A DNA stretch of 38,975 nt. It comes from Dethiobacter sp. (GTDB lineage Bacteria > Bacillota > Dethiobacteria > Dethiobacterales > Dethiobacteraceae). Location of the stretch: assembly GCA_018333635.1 (NCBI GenBank), contig JAGXTL010000027.1, forward strand, positions 1 through 38,975, written 5' to 3'. Below the pieces are notes generated by a model. It made no database searches. It saw only the letters and a program-made list of their open reading frames with translations, and was not told the origin of the DNA. The position numbers were made by a program, and so were the translations under genes. Below, piece after piece: positions 16,617 through 25,399 of the stretch (its first letter is position 1; each line of letters opens with the position of its first letter).

Positions 16617-17495
16617 TTAGATTTCCAGCCAGGCCGGAGAATACAATTCTCGTCCCATAACAACCCTGGCTGTTTTATAATAATTCCTCTCTGTTTGCGA
16701 CATGGCTGACATGTCGAGGTCTTGCCCGTCCATTACTTTCAGGATAATATCTATAATTTCTTGCTCTTTCCCCGCATTAAGGGCAACTAGTTCTTTATCG
16801 AAGCTGTCCACGATCGCAGAGTACAGACCGGCTTTATTTAAGATTACAATAGCAACCTGATTAATAATGTGACGCAGGTCACGCGGTACACCGTTTGACA
16901 GATTAGAAAGACCAATAGTCGATTTTACGCCGGGAGCAATATCAGGCAGCATGCCCACAAATTCAATTACTTCCAAGAAATCGGACTGGCTCACACCGAT
17001 CGGCAGCATAATCGGGTCAACCCAAATATCTTCGTTAGGGATGCCAATGCTGTTGGCATAGTCGATTGTTTCCATGATTGACTCGGCGCGGGAAGCTGCA
17101 TCAGAAGGGATCCCGGCATCATTAAGCACTGAAATAACCACATTAGAGCCATACTTTTGCGCTAGGGGCATCATCTTTTCCTTGCTCTCCTGGGTACCGG
17201 CGGCGGAATTTATCAGCGGCTTCTGCCGGCAAATAGTCAACCCTGCCTCCATCGCCACAGTGTTCGTAGTGTCAAGCACAAGGGGCAGATCCACAACTTC
17301 TTGAATGTTGTTAACAAGCCAACTCATTGTTTCCGTCGGGTTCTTGCGTGCAGGACCGATGTTTAAGTCTATCCAGTGCACACCCGCCTTGACCTGTTCT
17401 TTGGCCAATTCCTGCAATGGAAGGGCGTTTCTGCCGGAGAGAGCCTCCGAAACCACCTTGGAGAGAATCTGAATGTTTTCTCCGATTAAAATCAT
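16617..17495 (-). CDS. acsE: methyl-tetrahydrofolate:corrinoid protein methyltransferase
   Basis: Transfers the methyl group from 5-methyl-tetrahydrofolate to the cobalt of AcsC/AcsD, joining the methyl branch to the carbonyl branch. It is a pterin-binding TIM barrel: WIDLNIGPARK, LVLDTTNT, PLINSAAGTQESKEKM, VVISVLND, DIWVDPIMLPIG and TIGLSNLSNG match the family, and the length (292 residues) is usual for AcsE. First gene of the operon; ATG 17495 follows GGGAGG by seven bases. Its presence implies a folate-based (bacterial) methyl branch feeding an archaeal-type CODH/ACS. Confidence 0.93.
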   Translation of the reverse strand: MILIGENIQILSKVVSEALSGRNALPLQELAKEQVKAGVHWIDLNIGPARKNPTETMSWLVNNIQEVVDLPLVLDTTNTVAMEAGLTICRQKPLINSAAGTQESKEKMMPLAQKYGSNVVISVLNDAGIPSDAASRAESIMETIDYANSIGIPNEDIWVDPIMLPIGVSQSDFLEVIEFVGMLPDIAPGVKSTIGLSNLSNGVPRDLRHIINQVAIVILNKAGLYSAIVDSFDKELVALNAGKEQEIIDIILKVMDGQDLDMSAMSQTERNYYKTARVVMGRELYSPAWLEI

Positions 17496-17920
17496 GCTTT
17501 TTCCTCCCTTATTTTTCTAAAGCTCTACCTCAAAACCGCTGCTGCGGTATTTCCGCCAAGACTTTTGCCACTATTCGCTAAATTTCGCACAAAAAACATC
17601 GGTGACAGAAATTGTAATTTTCAAAAAAAATAACACCTGACACCGGACGGTTTTTATGCACATTAACCCTAATGGACAATCACCCTAATTGTTATTCGAC
17701 TGCACACTAAAAAATCCTCTTTTTTTTCAGAATTTTTAATAAAACTTCATATATCTATTAGTGTTTTAATTCACACCATCGACATAATTCTTCATTCTAA
17801 AAAAAGCGCCGGCAAAAATAAATTTTATTATACTGCAGGGATTATTTTTAGGCGAGAAGAATATACTCAATGAATCTGTCAGAAAATTCAAAATTTACAA
17901 ACAATAAGGAGGAAGGCCTG
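17496..17920. promoter_or_regulatory. divergent control region between acsE and acetyl-CoA synthetase
   Basis: 425 AT-rich bases without a gene. Notable: a direct repeat CCCTAAT at 17667-17673 and 17683-17689 (16 bases apart) overlapped by ACAAT/ATTGT inverted arms (17675-17679, 17688-17692); on the minus strand TTGTCC with TAAAAA 17 bases on, a weak promoter for the operon; on the plus strand TATACT at 17829-17834 as a possible -10 for the synthetase; and AGTGT-N6-TCACA at 17760-17775, a poor Crp/Fnr-like palindrome. None is decisive. Confidence 0.4.
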
Positions 17921-19822
17921 ATGCAGAACGAAAGCTTAGATGCATTATTGACGAAACAAGCGGTGATCCAGCCAAATGCGGAGCTAATTGCCCAGGGCGC
18001 ATTTGTCGAGGACTGGCAGGCAGAGCATGCCCGTTCGGTGGCAAACCTTGAATCGTTCTGGGGCGAAGTTGCAAAAGAATATGACTGGTTTGCGCCTTGG
18101 GACAAAGTGCTGGAATGGAATTATCCCTATGCAAAATGGTTTGTAAATGCTAAATGCAATATTACCTTTAATGCGCTCGACCGCCATGTAAACAGCAATC
18201 GCAAAAATAAGGTGGCGCTATACTGGGAAGGGGAAAACGGCGAAGAGCGGACCTATACTTACCGCCAGCTTCTTTTCTGGGTTAATAAAATGGCTAATGC
18301 CCTAAAAAAACTTGGCGTGGAAAGGGGCGACAGAGTCTGTATTTACATGCCCCTGACACCGGAAGGCATTATTTCCATGCTGGCCTGCGCCCGGATTGGC
18401 GCAGTCCATAGCGTGGTCTATGCCGGTCTTGGCCCTGTAGCCCTGCGCGACCGCCTTGCCGATGCTCAGGCGAAAATTATTATTTGCGCCGATGTCGGTT
18501 TCCGCCGCGGCAAGCCGGTACAATTGAAGAGTATCGTCGACAAAGCCAGGGAAGGCCAAAACTACATTGAGAAAGTCATCGTCTACAGCCGGATGTCGAC
18601 AGCTGCCGAGCTAAGCCACGATGAAGTGGATTTTGAGGAAATTATCAATGCCGGCTCCCATGATTGTGAGGCTGCGGTAATGGATTCACATGATCTGCTC
18701 TTTATTCTCTACACCTCCGGCACCACAGGACGGCCTAAAGGCTGCGCCTTTGCCCACGGAGGCTACATGGTGGGCACCAGTTACATGGGAAAAGCGTTCT
18801 TCAATCTATACAAGGACCAGGATATTTACTTCTGCACATCTGATATTGGCTGGATCGTCGGTCACAGCTATATTGTCTACGCCCCCCTGGTGAATGGCTC
18901 GACCGTACTTGTGCGGGAAGGAGCCCCTGACTATCCGGACCCCGGAGCAGTCTATCGGCTTATAGAAAAATATGGTGTTACTCGTGTTTTCACCTCTCCG
19001 ACTCTTGTCAGAATGCTGATGAAATTCGGGGAAGAATGGGCCAACAAATATGACCTATCCTCCCTCCGCCAGTTTAACTGTGCCGGCGAACCGCTAAACC
19101 CGGAAGCTTGGTGGTGGGCCTTTAGACACATCTGCGCTGAAGGCAAAGCACATATGGCAGACAATATGTGGCAGACGGAAACGGCAGCACCCTTGGTTTG
19201 CTCACCTATCACTCTGCCAATCAAGCCCGGCAAATGTGGCGTGCTGGCCATTGGGATTGACGCCGACGTGGTTGACAACACCGGTGCTTCCGTACCTGTC
19301 AACAAGGGGGGCAACTTTGTAGTTAGAAAGCCGTGGCCCAGCATGTTCAGCACCGTTTACGGAGACCCAAAACGTTATGAAGAATACTGGGTCACAATTC
19401 CCAATGTTTACCTCAGCGGAGACGTAGCCACCCGCGATGAAGACGGGTACATTATGTTCCTTGGCCGCACCGATGACGTCTTAAATCCTGCCGGTCACCG
19501 CATCGGCACTGCTGACGTGGAAAGCGCCCTGGTCAGCCACCCCGCCGTGGCAGAAGCGGCTGTCATCGGCAAGCCGGATCCGGTAAAAGGCGAAGCAATA
19601 AAGGGTTTTATCACTCTCCGCATAAGCTTTACCGCTTCGGAAGAACTGGCAAAGGAAATAAAGAACCACGTAAGAGATACACTTGGCCCCATTGCCACAC
19701 CCTCTGAGCTTGAATTCCGCGACAAACTTCCCAAAACCCGTTCCGGCAAAATTATGCGCCGACTGCTCAAAGCTCAGGAGCTAGGGCTGGAGATTGGCGA
19801 CGTATCCACACTGGAAGACTAA
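17921..19822 (+). CDS. acs: AMP-forming acetyl-CoA synthetase
   Basis: Activates acetate (possibly propionate) to acyl-CoA through an acyl-adenylate. The adenylation motif YTSGTTGRPKG, the WQTETA motif, the SGDVATRDEDGY segment, GRTDDVLNPAGHRIGTADVE and the C-terminal KTRSGKIMRR with the acetylatable Lys are all present; about 633 residues is normal for Acs. I chose ATG 17921 because AAGGAGGAAGG precedes it by eight bases; the frame is open further up to 17870 without such a site. It is transcribed away from the CODH/ACS operon, so acetate activation and CODH/ACS may be used together. Substrate choice between acetate and propionate is not settled by what I can see. Confidence 0.9.
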   Translation: MQNESLDALLTKQAVIQPNAELIAQGAFVEDWQAEHARSVANLESFWGEVAKEYDWFAPWDKVLEWNYPYAKWFVNAKCNITFNALDRHVNSNRKNKVALYWEGENGEERTYTYRQLLFWVNKMANALKKLGVERGDRVCIYMPLTPEGIISMLACARIGAVHSVVYAGLGPVALRDRLADAQAKIIICADVGFRRGKPVQLKSIVDKAREGQNYIEKVIVYSRMSTAAELSHDEVDFEEIINAGSHDCEAAVMDSHDLLFILYTSGTTGRPKGCAFAHGGYMVGTSYMGKAFFNLYKDQDIYFCTSDIGWIVGHSYIVYAPLVNGSTVLVREGAPDYPDPGAVYRLIEKYGVTRVFTSPTLVRMLMKFGEEWANKYDLSSLRQFNCAGEPLNPEAWWWAFRHICAEGKAHMADNMWQTETAAPLVCSPITLPIKPGKCGVLAIGIDADVVDNTGASVPVNKGGNFVVRKPWPSMFSTVYGDPKRYEEYWVTIPNVYLSGDVATRDEDGYIMFLGRTDDVLNPAGHRIGTADVESALVSHPAVAEAAVIGKPDPVKGEAIKGFITLRISFTASEELAKEIKNHVRDTLGPIATPSELEFRDKLPKTRSGKIMRRLLKAQELGLEIGDVSTLED

Positions 19823-19835
19823 GGGGAAAAATTCT

Positions 19836-19854
19836 CCGGAGCTCTAAGCTCCGG
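19836..19854. terminator. weak terminator hairpin between converging genes
   Basis: CCGGAGC, loop TCTAA, GCTCCGG. A seven-pair GC-rich stem between the ends of acs and nrdJ. The T-rich tail (TTATTGCTTTTAT) is interrupted, so termination efficiency is uncertain. Confidence 0.45.
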
Positions 19855-19878
19855 CGGTTATTGCTTTTATCGGCTGTC

Positions 19879-22059
19879 CTAGCACTTTGCATAACCGCAG
19901 CTTCTGCAAACCATGCAACCCTCAGCCCTTTCCAGTTGTTGTCCGCATTCGCAGAGCAAACTACCGTCCGTCACTGCTTTTGGTGCACTGCCGTTAATCT
20001 TGCCCATCGTCTGGAGAATCTCGTGGGCGATCGCCGAAGCGCAGGACTTACCAGGAGAAATATTTTTCCCCTTACCACGGGCCAGCAGATAAGCCGGGCA
20101 AGAATGGGTGCTCTGTAACTGCTCGGCGATCTCCTCGATGGAAACGCCGGCACGAATTGCTAGGCTAACCAGTCTCGACGTAGCCTCAGTATAAACCAAG
20201 CAACCTCCATCAGAACCGGTGGTGATAAATGTTTCCATAATTTCACCGCTGTCAGCTTGATAATTTATCGTCAAATATAACTTGCCGCAGCCGGTATCCA
20301 GACGATGGGTTACGCCGCTGGCGCTCTTGGGCCGCGGCAATACTTCGCCGTGCCTTAACGCCGACCCTTCCACCCGGCGTTCTTTCTTGCCGACCGTTAC
20401 CGTTCCTTCCTTGCATCCATCGCGGAATACGGTAACTCCTTTTAACCCCAGTTGATGTGCCAGCTTGTAGCAGCGCGCAATTTCATCTGCCGTAACAGTA
20501 CTATGCAAGTTAATAGTCTTGCTTACAGCATTGCAGACATACTTCTGCACCGCGGCTTGCATCAATAGGTGATCTTCGGCAGATATTTCCTGAGCGCCTT
20601 TAAAAATCCGTGCTACTTCTGAGGGAATCCCTTCTACACCCTGGCATGTGCCGCGCTCGGCCACTTCAGCCAAAACGCTCTCCTCTACCTTATGCTGCAG
20701 GCATGCCGCGAGAAAAAGCGGGCTGAACACTTCAAAGTCGCCTGCTACATTAGTCGCCTTCCTGTAGGCGACCGCAAATAAAGGCTCTACGCCATAACCT
20801 TCACAGCCTGCCATGGTAGTCACCGAGCCGGTGGGGGCAATAGTTACGCAAGCGGCGTTTCTTCGTTTTTCTTCCGGATAGAAGATGCTGTCCTCCCAAT
20901 CCGGGAAACAGCTTTTTTCGCTTGCCAGCTCCCGCGATGATTCGATGGCTGTTTCCTGTATTAGCTTTGTTATCTCACCGGCATACATCCTGCCTTCTTC
21001 AGAATCATAAGCCAAACCGGCCTTAAGCAAAGCGTCGGCAAGACCGGTAAACCCAAGGCCGATTTTTCGCGTTGCCCTGGTCGCTGCCGTTATTGCCGGT
21101 AGGGGATATTCCGCAACATCGATGAGATTATCCAAAAAACGGACGGCAACGGTAACGGTGTCTTTAAGCAGCTCCTCATTTATTCGCCCGCTACCAGAAA
21201 CCATGCGTGCCAGATTAACGCTCCCGAGCAGACATGACTCTCCGGGAGAAAGAATCTGTTCTCCGCACGGGTTAGTGCAGTTTAACAGGTTCTTCGGCAC
21301 AGGGTTATTCTTTTGAATAGCGTCCATAAAAATAATACCAGGATCGCCGCAAGCGTGGGCAGCTTCAACTATCATCCCCCACAGCTCAGCGGCAGAAACC
21401 ACCTCATGCACTTGACCGTTGAAGACAAGAGGCCACTCCAATTCTTTTTCAACCGCCTCCATAAACTCATCCGTAATCCCCACCGAAAGATTGAAATTTG
21501 TCAGACTGCCGTTTCGCTTAGCGCTCACAAAATCAAAAATTTCCGGGTGGTCAGCGTTGAGAATACCCATTGACGCTCCGCGCCGCACACCGCCCTGCAT
21601 AACCATATCAGACGATGCGTTATAGAGCTTGATCAACTCTACCACACCGGATGCCTTGCCTTTGGTGGAATGCACCAGGGAACCTTTTGGTCTTATGCTG
21701 CTGAAATTGTATCCTACACCGCCGCCGGACTTAAAAACAAGGGCGGTCGCTGCCAGCGTTTCGTACATCGACTGCAGGCTATCTTCAACGGCCAGAACAA
21801 AGCAAGCAGACGGCTGCCAAGGAAGATCTGCCTTCCCCATATTAGCCCAAACGGGGGTTGAAGGAATAAAAAGAAGGCCGCCTATTAAGTCGGCAAACTT
21901 TTCTTCCCATTGCTCGTGGTTTTCTTTTTCCGCGCCGGCGGCTACGCCGGCAAGACGCCAAACTGCCTGCTCAAAAGTTTCAATCACGTTGCCGCACTCA
22001 TCTCGCAACGCATATCGTGCGTCAAAGACTCTTTGTCCTGCGGCGGAAAGCTCTCGCAA
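19879..22059 (-). CDS. nrdJ: adenosylcobalamin-dependent ribonucleotide reductase, class II
   Basis: Makes deoxyribonucleotides using a B12-derived radical, independent of oxygen. Active-site features: Cys in QPSACFVL, the thiyl-radical Cys with its Asn and Glu in NPCGEQ, and Cys in GESCLLGSVNLARM; the phosphate loop SGGGVGYNFS is present. The C-terminus has a TSCPD-like domain (STHSCPAY) and a Cys-rich ribbon (CECGQQ ... CMVCRSCGYAKC) that carries the redox-active thiols. About 726 residues, without an N-terminal ATP cone. Start TTG at 22059, six bases after GGGGGAG. I see no cobalamin riboswitch in front of it. Confidence 0.93.
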   Translation of the reverse strand: MRELSAAGQRVFDARYALRDECGNVIETFEQAVWRLAGVAAGAEKENHEQWEEKFADLIGGLLFIPSTPVWANMGKADLPWQPSACFVLAVEDSLQSMYETLAATALVFKSGGGVGYNFSSIRPKGSLVHSTKGKASGVVELIKLYNASSDMVMQGGVRRGASMGILNADHPEIFDFVSAKRNGSLTNFNLSVGITDEFMEAVEKELEWPLVFNGQVHEVVSAAELWGMIVEAAHACGDPGIIFMDAIQKNNPVPKNLLNCTNPCGEQILSPGESCLLGSVNLARMVSGSGRINEELLKDTVTVAVRFLDNLIDVAEYPLPAITAATRATRKIGLGFTGLADALLKAGLAYDSEEGRMYAGEITKLIQETAIESSRELASEKSCFPDWEDSIFYPEEKRRNAACVTIAPTGSVTTMAGCEGYGVEPLFAVAYRKATNVAGDFEVFSPLFLAACLQHKVEESVLAEVAERGTCQGVEGIPSEVARIFKGAQEISAEDHLLMQAAVQKYVCNAVSKTINLHSTVTADEIARCYKLAHQLGLKGVTVFRDGCKEGTVTVGKKERRVEGSALRHGEVLPRPKSASGVTHRLDTGCGKLYLTINYQADSGEIMETFITTGSDGGCLVYTEATSRLVSLAIRAGVSIEEIAEQLQSTHSCPAYLLARGKGKNISPGKSCASAIAHEILQTMGKINGSAPKAVTDGSLLCECGQQLERAEGCMVCRSCGYAKC

Positions 22060-22205
22060 TGCTTTCTCCCCCTATCCTGTTGCTTGTTCTCCTCTTTGTC
22101 AATTATAGGCTTATAAAATTACTATTCTCGCTTTAACGGTGATTATCCTGCACTGAGAGCTTCTAAACCGGGAATAAATGACAAATAATCCTATTAGCGG
22201 CTACC

Positions 22206-22226
22206 ATCATAAATTTATATTATGAT
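22206..22226. promoter_or_regulatory. palindrome in the nrdJ / membrane-protein divergent region
   Basis: ATCATAA, seven-base spacer, TTATGAT. It lies just upstream of TATAAC (22242-22247), a possible -10 for the plus-strand gene, so it could be an operator overlapping the -35. It does not match the NrdR box closely. Regulator unknown. Confidence 0.35.
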
Positions 22227-22273
22227 TAACTTTGCGTAGACTATAACTAATGCGTATCACAAGGAGGAACTCA

Positions 22274-22852
22274 ATGACGAAGAATACGCCGATAACTAAA
22301 GACTGGCTGATGATGGGAATCGCGACTGGAGTCGCCGGAACACTGGCTAAAGATTTATTCAATTACGGACTATACAAGAAAAATATCCCGACTGTGCGCT
22401 ATGCCAGTATTGCGAGCGGCACCATCCTTGGTAAAAGAGCAACATTTGGTATTATACCAAAAAAAGCAAAGACCAGAGGTGAATTAGCGCTTGGCTTAGT
22501 TGCCGATATAATTCTTGCCAGCTTTTTTGGCACAACTTTAACACATCTAATCATAAAGAGCCCGCCGGGCAATGAAATTATTAAAGGCATTGCCGGTGGC
22601 GGGATTCTTTGGGCAACCACTTTAGGCTTTGGCAACCTTTTAGCTATAGACGGACTGGCTCGCATAAAACCCAACCAGATGGCGTCATTGCTTGGAAGCA
22701 GCGCTCTCTTCGGCGGCGTTCAGGGATATTTCCTTGGCAAATATCGAGAAAAGATGATTGAACAATCATATCCAATTATGGTACAGGAAACGAGCGATCT
22801 GCAGTTTAGAAAAAAAAGAATGGCAAAGAAACGAGACGAGCAACTGCCTTGA
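22274..22852 (+). CDS. membrane protein of unknown function
   Basis: 192 residues with about four hydrophobic segments (WLMMGIATGVAGTLA near the N-terminus, LGLVADIILASFFGTTLTHL, a GIAGGGILWATTLGFGNLLAI helix pair, and LLGSSALFGGVQGYFLG) and a basic, soluble C-terminus ending KKRMAKKRDEQLP. The glycine-rich helices recall small conserved membrane proteins of Clostridia, but I cannot name the family. ATG at 22274 follows AAGGAGG by six bases. It stands alone between nrdJ (divergent) and a terminator, so context says nothing about its job. Confidence 0.75.
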   Translation: MTKNTPITKDWLMMGIATGVAGTLAKDLFNYGLYKKNIPTVRYASIASGTILGKRATFGIIPKKAKTRGELALGLVADIILASFFGTTLTHLIIKSPPGNEIIKGIAGGGILWATTLGFGNLLAIDGLARIKPNQMASLLGSSALFGGVQGYFLGKYREKMIEQSYPIMVQETSDLQFRKKRMAKKRDEQLP

Positions 22853-22925
22853 CTGTAACTGCCGTAGCCGCCGGCTCTTCCTGAGACAAAGCCTGCTCTG
22901 CAATAATAACTATTTTCGAAACTTG

Positions 22926-22952
22926 AGCCTCAGCCGAGGCTTTCTTTTTTTT
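22926..22952 (+). terminator. rho-independent terminator
   Basis: AGCCTC, loop AGCC, GAGGCT, followed by TTCTTTTTTTT. A clean stem and T run about 70 bases after the membrane-protein gene and before the efflux operon. Confidence 0.8.
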
Positions 22953-23068
22953 CTTCTTCTGTCATCAGTTTTCTTCAAAATAACATATTTTCACATTTTT
23001 CCCCAATAATTATTCCACATTAATTCGTTATGATTGATGCTAAGAGAAAAATAGCAGGAGGTTTTTAA

Positions 23069-25399
23069 ATGAAGATATCCAAAAGAGTCATGACCAGGCT
23101 GCTTGCAGCAGTAATTATCCTTTCTGCCATAATTGCCACAGTGACTTGGCACGGTACAGCCGCCCAGAGAAGTTCGACTAGCCCGGCAGCAGAAATGACC
23201 GCAGTTACCACCCGCGGGGATTTGGAGGTAATTGTATCAGGTTCCGGCACTTTGCAGTCAGAAGTACGGGAAGACGTTCGTGTCTCCCTCAGCGGCAGCA
23301 TAGTGCGCTTCGATGCCGAAGCAGGTCGCAAAGTCTCCGCAGGTGATATTCTGGCGAAACTTGATGTGCAAGATATGGAGCTGCAACTGGAGAGAAAACG
23401 TTTGGATATCGAAATTCAGGAACGGGAGCTGCAAAAGCTTCGTGAAGAAGAAACAGAGGCGGTTCTTACTGCGAGAGAATCCGGTCAAATAGACTGGAAT
23501 ATGCGTGACGGCGATCGTGTCCAGTCGGGAAGCAATATCGCAACCATAACCGACCTGGAATATATAGAAGTGACGGGACGCTTCTCTGCGGCAGATGCTG
23601 CCGGCATAACAGAAGGGCAGACGGCTACATTCAGCCTCCCTAATTATTTGCTTGAATTTCCCGGTCAGGTTACTAGTGTCAGCACGATTCCCCGCCCCGG
23701 CAATAGCCTGCCCGCTCTGACTGCCTTTTATGAAGTCACGGCCGAATTCGACAATGCGCAGAACCTGCCAAATGGAGTGCGTGGGAGGATGACTGTGCAT
23801 ACATCCTCAGAGAAATTCCAGGCTGCTCAGCCTGCCACCCTTCAGCTTATGGAAGCCACGAATATCCGTGCTCCGCTAGCGGGGACCATCTCCAAACTCC
23901 ATGTAGACAGCAACTCCATGGTATCGGAAGGAAGGCAGATTGCAGAAATAACCGATTCACAACTAGACAGACAGATTTCTGAGGCAGAGGCACGTTTGCG
24001 GCAGTATGATTTCGAATTGAGCTATCTGCTAGCGCAGCAAAGCTCTAGCGCAGTACAGCAGAGCATTTACGGGAGCGGGTCACAGAACCCTAGTGAAGTA
24101 CAGATTCAGCAGCTGCTGATGGAAATCGGCAATCTAAACGCGGAAATCGACCGACTTTATGATAGACGCTCCTCAGGAAAGCTATCCACTCCGGCGAAGG
24201 GCAAATTGCAATGGCAGGTGAAAGAAGGAGATCGCGTTCAGGAAGGCAGTATCATCGCCACAGTGCAACCTCTGGAAAAAATTAACGCTACCGGTATTTT
24301 TAGCAAAGAACATGTCAATAAAATCTCCGCAGGGCAAGCGGTGGAATTCTATCTCTTCGAACACGGCATAACCGTTCAGGGGAGAATTTCAAAGATCAGT
24401 ACAGTCCCAGAGACGGGCGTAGCAGCCGCAGGGCTTGATGCACTTTATGATGTAACTGTGAGAATGAAAAACCCCGGCAATCTGGACACCAATAAAAGTG
24501 GTATATTAAAAATTGCTACGGCCTTTGGAGAAAAAAGATCTGTTGAAGCTGTTTCCGCTAATACGGAACCACTAGTACAGCGCGCTCCGCTTAGCGGCAC
24601 AATCAGTATCTTTGCTGACAATGGCAGCTACGTTGATAAAGGGCAGATTTTAGCGCAAATATCTGATCCCGACAGAGCAGAACAACTGCAACATCAGATT
24701 GCCACTGCCGAACTGCGTTTGCGTCAGGCGCGCCTCGACCTTGAAGATATAGTCCGGCAGCAGACAGACCGCAACGATGAAGCTGTGATCACCGCACCGA
24801 TTAGCGGGACCATCTTGCTCCCCACACAAGCGGCGGGTGTCGGCTCTCATGTTTCCCAAGGAACCATCTTAGCTACAGTGGTGGATTATGAGCGCATGCA
24901 GGTGGTCATCCCTGTTGACGAATTGGATGTGGCGAGAATTATTCCGGGACAGTCGGTCCGAATTACAGCGCACGCTCTGCCGGATACAATAATCAAGGGA
25001 CATGTGCTTAAGATAGCGGAGGAAGGTTCCGACAGAGGAGGAGTATCTGTTTTTAATGTAACAGTCGCGATTGAGGCTACCGATGGCCTGCGCGCGGGGA
25101 TGACAGTTGAGGCCGACATTTTGGTAAAAAGTTTACAGGATATTCTGCTTATCCCCATTGAATCGGTTACCTCCCAAGGCGGCAAGAGCATTGTCCACCT
25201 CCTCACAAACGATGGCGGAACACTTCCGGTGGAAATTCAGGTGGGCGAGAACGACAACTCAAAAATCCAGATTATCTCCGGTTTGGAAGAAGGGCAACAA
25301 ATCCTTATCCAAGGCTCAACTGCCGGAAGCGTGCCGATGCCCTCGCCCGGCGGAGGAATGTTTGGCGGAATGCGCCAGCAACAGGGGATAGACCAATGA
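23069..25399 (+). CDS. MacA/HlyD-type efflux adaptor with internal duplication
   Basis: Membrane-anchored adaptor that links the MacB-type ABC transporter to the cell exterior. One N-terminal helix (residues 8-26) anchors it. The 776 residues are about twice the usual 370-400 because the barrel-lipoyl-coil unit is duplicated: GQIDWNMRDGDRVQSGSNIA (139) aligns with GKLQWQVKEGDRVQEGSIIA (378), and RAPLAGTIS (267) with RAPLSGTIS (505), an offset of about 239 residues; a third lipoyl-type half starts at APISGTI (576) and leads to a normal MacA C-terminus. The end is Gly/Met rich (GGGMFGGMRQQQ). ATG follows AGGAGG. Its stop overlaps the next start (ATGA), so the genes are translationally coupled. 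Confidence 0.88.
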   Translation: MKISKRVMTRLLAAVIILSAIIATVTWHGTAAQRSSTSPAAEMTAVTTRGDLEVIVSGSGTLQSEVREDVRVSLSGSIVRFDAEAGRKVSAGDILAKLDVQDMELQLERKRLDIEIQERELQKLREEETEAVLTARESGQIDWNMRDGDRVQSGSNIATITDLEYIEVTGRFSAADAAGITEGQTATFSLPNYLLEFPGQVTSVSTIPRPGNSLPALTAFYEVTAEFDNAQNLPNGVRGRMTVHTSSEKFQAAQPATLQLMEATNIRAPLAGTISKLHVDSNSMVSEGRQIAEITDSQLDRQISEAEARLRQYDFELSYLLAQQSSSAVQQSIYGSGSQNPSEVQIQQLLMEIGNLNAEIDRLYDRRSSGKLSTPAKGKLQWQVKEGDRVQEGSIIATVQPLEKINATGIFSKEHVNKISAGQAVEFYLFEHGITVQGRISKISTVPETGVAAAGLDALYDVTVRMKNPGNLDTNKSGILKIATAFGEKRSVEAVSANTEPLVQRAPLSGTISIFADNGSYVDKGQILAQISDPDRAEQLQHQIATAELRLRQARLDLEDIVRQQTDRNDEAVITAPISGTILLPTQAAGVGSHVSQGTILATVVDYERMQVVIPVDELDVARIIPGQSVRITAHALPDTIIKGHVLKIAEEGSDRGGVSVFNVTVAIEATDGLRAGMTVEADILVKSLQDILLIPIESVTSQGGKSIVHLLTNDGGTLPVEIQVGENDNSKIQIISGLEEGQQILIQGSTAGSVPMPSPGGGMFGGMRQQQGIDQ

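Noticed and set aside
17760-17775. AGTGT-N6-TCACA as a CooA or Crp site for the CODH/ACS region
   Set aside because: Only one half-site is good and its place fits neither promoter clearly; kept only as a note in the control-region entry.
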